A stretch of 7,663 nucleotides of DNA from Bacteroidales bacterium (GTDB taxonomy: Bacteria; Bacteroidota; Bacteroidia; Bacteroidales; P3): the NCBI GenBank assembly GCA_031286005.1, contig JAITVC010000214.1, forward strand, positions 1 through 7,663, read 5' to 3'. The position numbers were made by a program, and so were the translations under genes. The notes under the pieces are model-generated. The model had not been told where the DNA came from. It made no database searches and saw only the letters and a program-made list of their open reading frames with translations. Position 1 is the stretch's first letter, and each line of letters starts with the position of its first letter. Shown piece by piece: positions 6,357 through 7,663 of the stretch.

Positions 6357-6503
6357 TAATCCTATTGTTTGCACGATAGGAAGTAAAAGGGTAAGGGTTA
6401 AAAATTAACCTATTAATCTAAAAAACAAATAATCGATACTCTGATGCAATAAAGAGTCATCAAAAGTCAAATCCGCGGATAACCGCACAAAACAAAACAA
6501 CGA
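6357..6503 (+). promoter_or_regulatory. structured 147-nt spacer before rpsH, candidate cis-regulatory region
   Basis: This is the longest gene-free stretch in the window. I can draw four successive stems by eye. TCCTATTG (6360-6367) pairs with CGATAGGA (6374-6381) around a 6-nt loop. GGTTAA (6396-6401) pairs with TTAACC (6405-6410). GATACTCT (6435-6442) pairs with AGAGT-C-ATC (6453-6461) with one bulged C. GCGG (6475-6478) pairs with CCGC (6483-6486). None is followed by a T-run. The final 17 nt before the ATG are A/C-rich and unpaired. No open frame of interest, tRNA-like fold or clear promoter is visible. Control of rpsH and downstream genes is inferred from position and structure. Confidence 0.45.
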
Positions 6504-6899
6504 ATGATAACAGATCCAATTGCAGATTTTCTAACTCGGATTAGAAATGCAGTGATGGCCAAACACCAGATGGTGGAAGTGCCGGCATCGAACATGAAAC
6601 GTGCAATTACGAAAATCTTGTTCGAAAAAGGATACATCTTGAATTACAAATTTGAAGATGGAGCCAAACCCACAATTAAAATTGCTTTGAAATACCATCC
6701 GGTAACCAAAGTGTCGGCAATCAAAACGATTGAACGTATTAGTAAACCCGGTTTGCGTAAATACGCCCATACCGAAAATCTGCCACGAGTAATGAATGGT
6801 TTGGGTATTGCGATTATTTCGACGTCTCACGGTTTGATGACCGATAAAGAGGCACGCACGCAAAATGTGGGTGGTGAAGTTATTTGTTTTGTAAGCTAA
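6504..6899 (+). CDS. rpsH: 30S ribosomal protein S8 (uS8)
   Basis: S8 is a primary binder of 16S rRNA helix 21 in the central domain and, in E. coli, the translational repressor of the spc operon. The length of 131 residues is standard. [16 protein letters not shown] (1-16) is the usual opening with one extra Ile after Met. [22 protein letters not shown] (24-45) completes the N-terminal domain. In the C-terminal RNA-binding domain, ISKPGLRKY (79-87), [19 protein letters not shown] (99-117) and GGEVICFVS (123-131) are clear. The STS-x-G-x-MTD loop is the diagnostic RNA contact. The start is preceded by an A/C-rich stretch without a Shine-Dalgarno core, behind a structured spacer. Confidence 0.98.
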   Translation: MITDPIADFLTRIRNAVMAKHQMVEVPASNMKRAITKILFEKGYILNYKFEDGAKPTIKIALKYHPVTKVSAIKTIERISKPGLRKYAHTENLPRVMNGLGIAIISTSHGLMTDKEARTQNVGGEVICFVS

Positions 6900-6904
6900 T
6901 CAGT

Positions 6905-6910
6905 AGGAGG
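6905..6910 (+). promoter_or_regulatory. strong Shine-Dalgarno sequence for rplF
   Basis: AGGAGG stands 9 nt before the ATG at 6920, in the 20-nt spacer after rpsH. It lies outside any coding region, and its core can pair with CCUCCU at the 16S 3' end. Every other start here, apart from rplE, shows only A-rich or mixed sequence. The site also decides the start of rplF over the in-frame ATG at 6884. Confidence 0.8.
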
Positions 6911-6919
6911 AAAAGAGTC

Positions 6920-7477
6920 ATGTCAAGAATAGGAAAAGCACCCATTAGCATCCCCAGCGGCGTAGAAATTAAAGTCGCTCAAAATAATGAGATCACGGTA
7001 AAAGGACCCAAAGGCGAGCTCAAACTTGCGATGGATCCGGATATTAAATTGGAAATCGAAGGTTCAACAGCCAATGTTGTTCGTCCGACCGACCAAAAAC
7101 GCCATCGTGCACTTCACGGTTTGTACCGTGCATTAGTAGCAAACATGGTAAAAGGGACTTCGGAAGGTTTTAGCACGACATTGGAAATTGTCGGTGTTGG
7201 TTATAAAGCCAGTGTTGAAGGACAAATTTTAGAATTGTCGTTGGGTTATTCGCACAACTTGTTCATGCAATTGCCCGCAGAACTCAAAGCTACGGCAACT
7301 GCAGAAAAAGGTAAAAACCCAACGCTTACACTGATGTCTCACGACAAGGAATTGTTGGGATTGGTTGTGGCTAAAATTCGTTCGTATCGCAAACCCGAAC
7401 CGTATAAAGGAAAAGGTATCAAGTTTGAAGGCGAAGTGTTGCGCAGAAAGGCCGGTAAATCAGCATCAAGTAAATAA
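6920..7477 (+). CDS. rplF: 50S ribosomal protein L6 (uL6)
   Basis: L6 binds 23S rRNA near the sarcin-ricin loop and the factor-binding site. The start at 6920 gives 185 residues beginning MSRIGKAPISIPSGVEI, the standard opening. The in-frame ATG at 6884 would add 12 residues encoded inside the rpsH end and is rejected, since the AGGAGG site fits 6920. The two related alpha-beta domains are visible: the first with ITVKGPKGEL (25-34), the second with LEIVGVGYKASVEGQILELSLGYSH (88-112). The C-terminal signature KIRSYRKPEPYKGKGIKFEG (152-171) and VLRRKAGK are intact. It is followed by a 51-nt spacer with a perfect inverted repeat before rplR. Confidence 0.98.
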   Translation: MSRIGKAPISIPSGVEIKVAQNNEITVKGPKGELKLAMDPDIKLEIEGSTANVVRPTDQKRHRALHGLYRALVANMVKGTSEGFSTTLEIVGVGYKASVEGQILELSLGYSHNLFMQLPAELKATATAEKGKNPTLTLMSHDKELLGLVVAKIRSYRKPEPYKGKGIKFEGEVLRRKAGKSASSK

Positions 7478-7486
7478 TAACACAGG

Positions 7487-7510
7487 GATGTATGGCACAA
7501 TTCATACATC
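7487..7510 (+). promoter_or_regulatory. perfect 8-bp hairpin in the rplF-rplR spacer
   Basis: GATGTATG (7487-7494) is exactly complementary to CATACATC (7503-7510) around GCACAATT. One further G-U pair could shorten the loop to six bases. The following sequence GAAACAAAATAAAC has no T-run, so termination is unlikely. The stem ends 18 nt before the rplR start, close enough to affect initiation or mark an mRNA processing site. Confidence 0.5.
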
Positions 7511-7528
7511 GAAACAAAATAAACAGAT

Positions 7529-7663
7529 ATGCCAATCACAAAAGAATACAGAAGACAACGCATTAAACTGCGTCTTCGCAAGAAAATCAAAGGTACGGAG
7601 GTTTCACCTCGCTTATCGGTTTTCCGTAGCAACAGAGATATCTATGCACAGATTGTTAATGAT
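7529..7663 (+). CDS. rplR: 50S ribosomal protein L18 (uL18), 5' part only
   Basis: L18 binds 5S rRNA together with L5 and builds the central protuberance. The first 45 codons are present and open to the window edge; family length is about 115-120. [20 protein letters not shown] (1-20) is the basic N-terminus, followed by [21 protein letters not shown] (21-41). There the (R/S)PRLxVFRSNxxIYAQ segment is diagnostic for L18. It lies directly after rplF, its usual place in the spc operon. The ATG follows an A-rich leader (AAACAGAT) without a Shine-Dalgarno core. Confidence 0.94.
   Translation, partial: MPITKEYRRQRIKLRLRKKIKGTEVSPRLSVFRSNRDIYAQIVND

Noticed and set aside
6363..6371. Promoter -7 element TATTGTTTG before rpsH.
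   Set aside because: It has three bases, not two, between TA and TTTG, and no TTG lies at the right distance upstream.
6360..6381. Rho-independent terminator after rpsN.
   Set aside because: The stem is good, but the following bases are AGTAAAAGGG with no T-run, and the operon continues in the same direction.
1..7663. An undescribed accessory or defence system in the window.
   Set aside because: Every gene-sized frame is an identified ribosomal protein in canonical order, and the gaps are too short to hide another gene system. Only cis-elements remain unexplained.

Overview
The window is a stretch of the conserved S10-spc ribosomal-protein gene cluster. All seventeen recognisable genes are on the + strand, in the usual bacterial order: rplC (3' part), rplD, rplW, rplB, rpsS, rplV, rpsC, rplP, rpmC, rpsQ, rplN, rplX, rplE, rpsN, rpsH, rplF and rplR (5' part). 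The protein sequences, the almost complete lack of Shine-Dalgarno sequences (A-rich upstream regions instead), the 89-residue S14 with only one cysteine, and the long S3 with a Gly/Arg-rich tail all point to Bacteroidota. The class or genus cannot be settled from the sequence alone. The two end genes are cut only by the window edges. No gene looks frameshifted or broken.

Layout: positions 1-2503 hold the L3 end, L4, L23, L2 and S19, tightly packed with a 10-nt overlap between rplC and rplD. Positions 2504-4302 hold L22, S3 and L16, separated by two unusually long spacers (53 and 89 nt). Both spacers begin with four degenerate 8-nt tandem repeats of the GTTTAATC type and end in a shared TTAAACAACTCA block before the next start codon. 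Positions 4303-6356 hold L29, S17, L14, L24, L5 and S14, again packed (one overlap of 1 nt) apart from a 50-nt hairpin spacer before rpmC. A 147-nt spacer with several predicted hairpins precedes rpsH (S8). After rpsH come rplF, which has a clear AGGAGG ribosome-binding site, then a 51-nt spacer with a perfect 8-bp hairpin, and the start of rplR.

Together the genes supply proteins of both ribosomal subunits. L2, L3 and L4 are early-assembling proteins near the peptidyl-transferase centre. L4 and L22 line the exit-tunnel constriction, and L23, L24 and L29 lie around the tunnel exit. S3, S14 and S19 are in the 30S head, S8 and S17 in the body, and L5 and L18 in the central protuberance with 5S rRNA. 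Co-transcription is expected from the shared strand and short gaps.

I see no mobile element, tRNA, rRNA, CRISPR array or undescribed accessory gene system. The points worth a second look lie in the spacers: the duplicated octamer repeats, the structured region before rpsH (a candidate autoregulatory site), the other hairpins without U-tracts, the exceptional Shine-Dalgarno sequence, and a Bacteroidota-type promoter match inside rplD.
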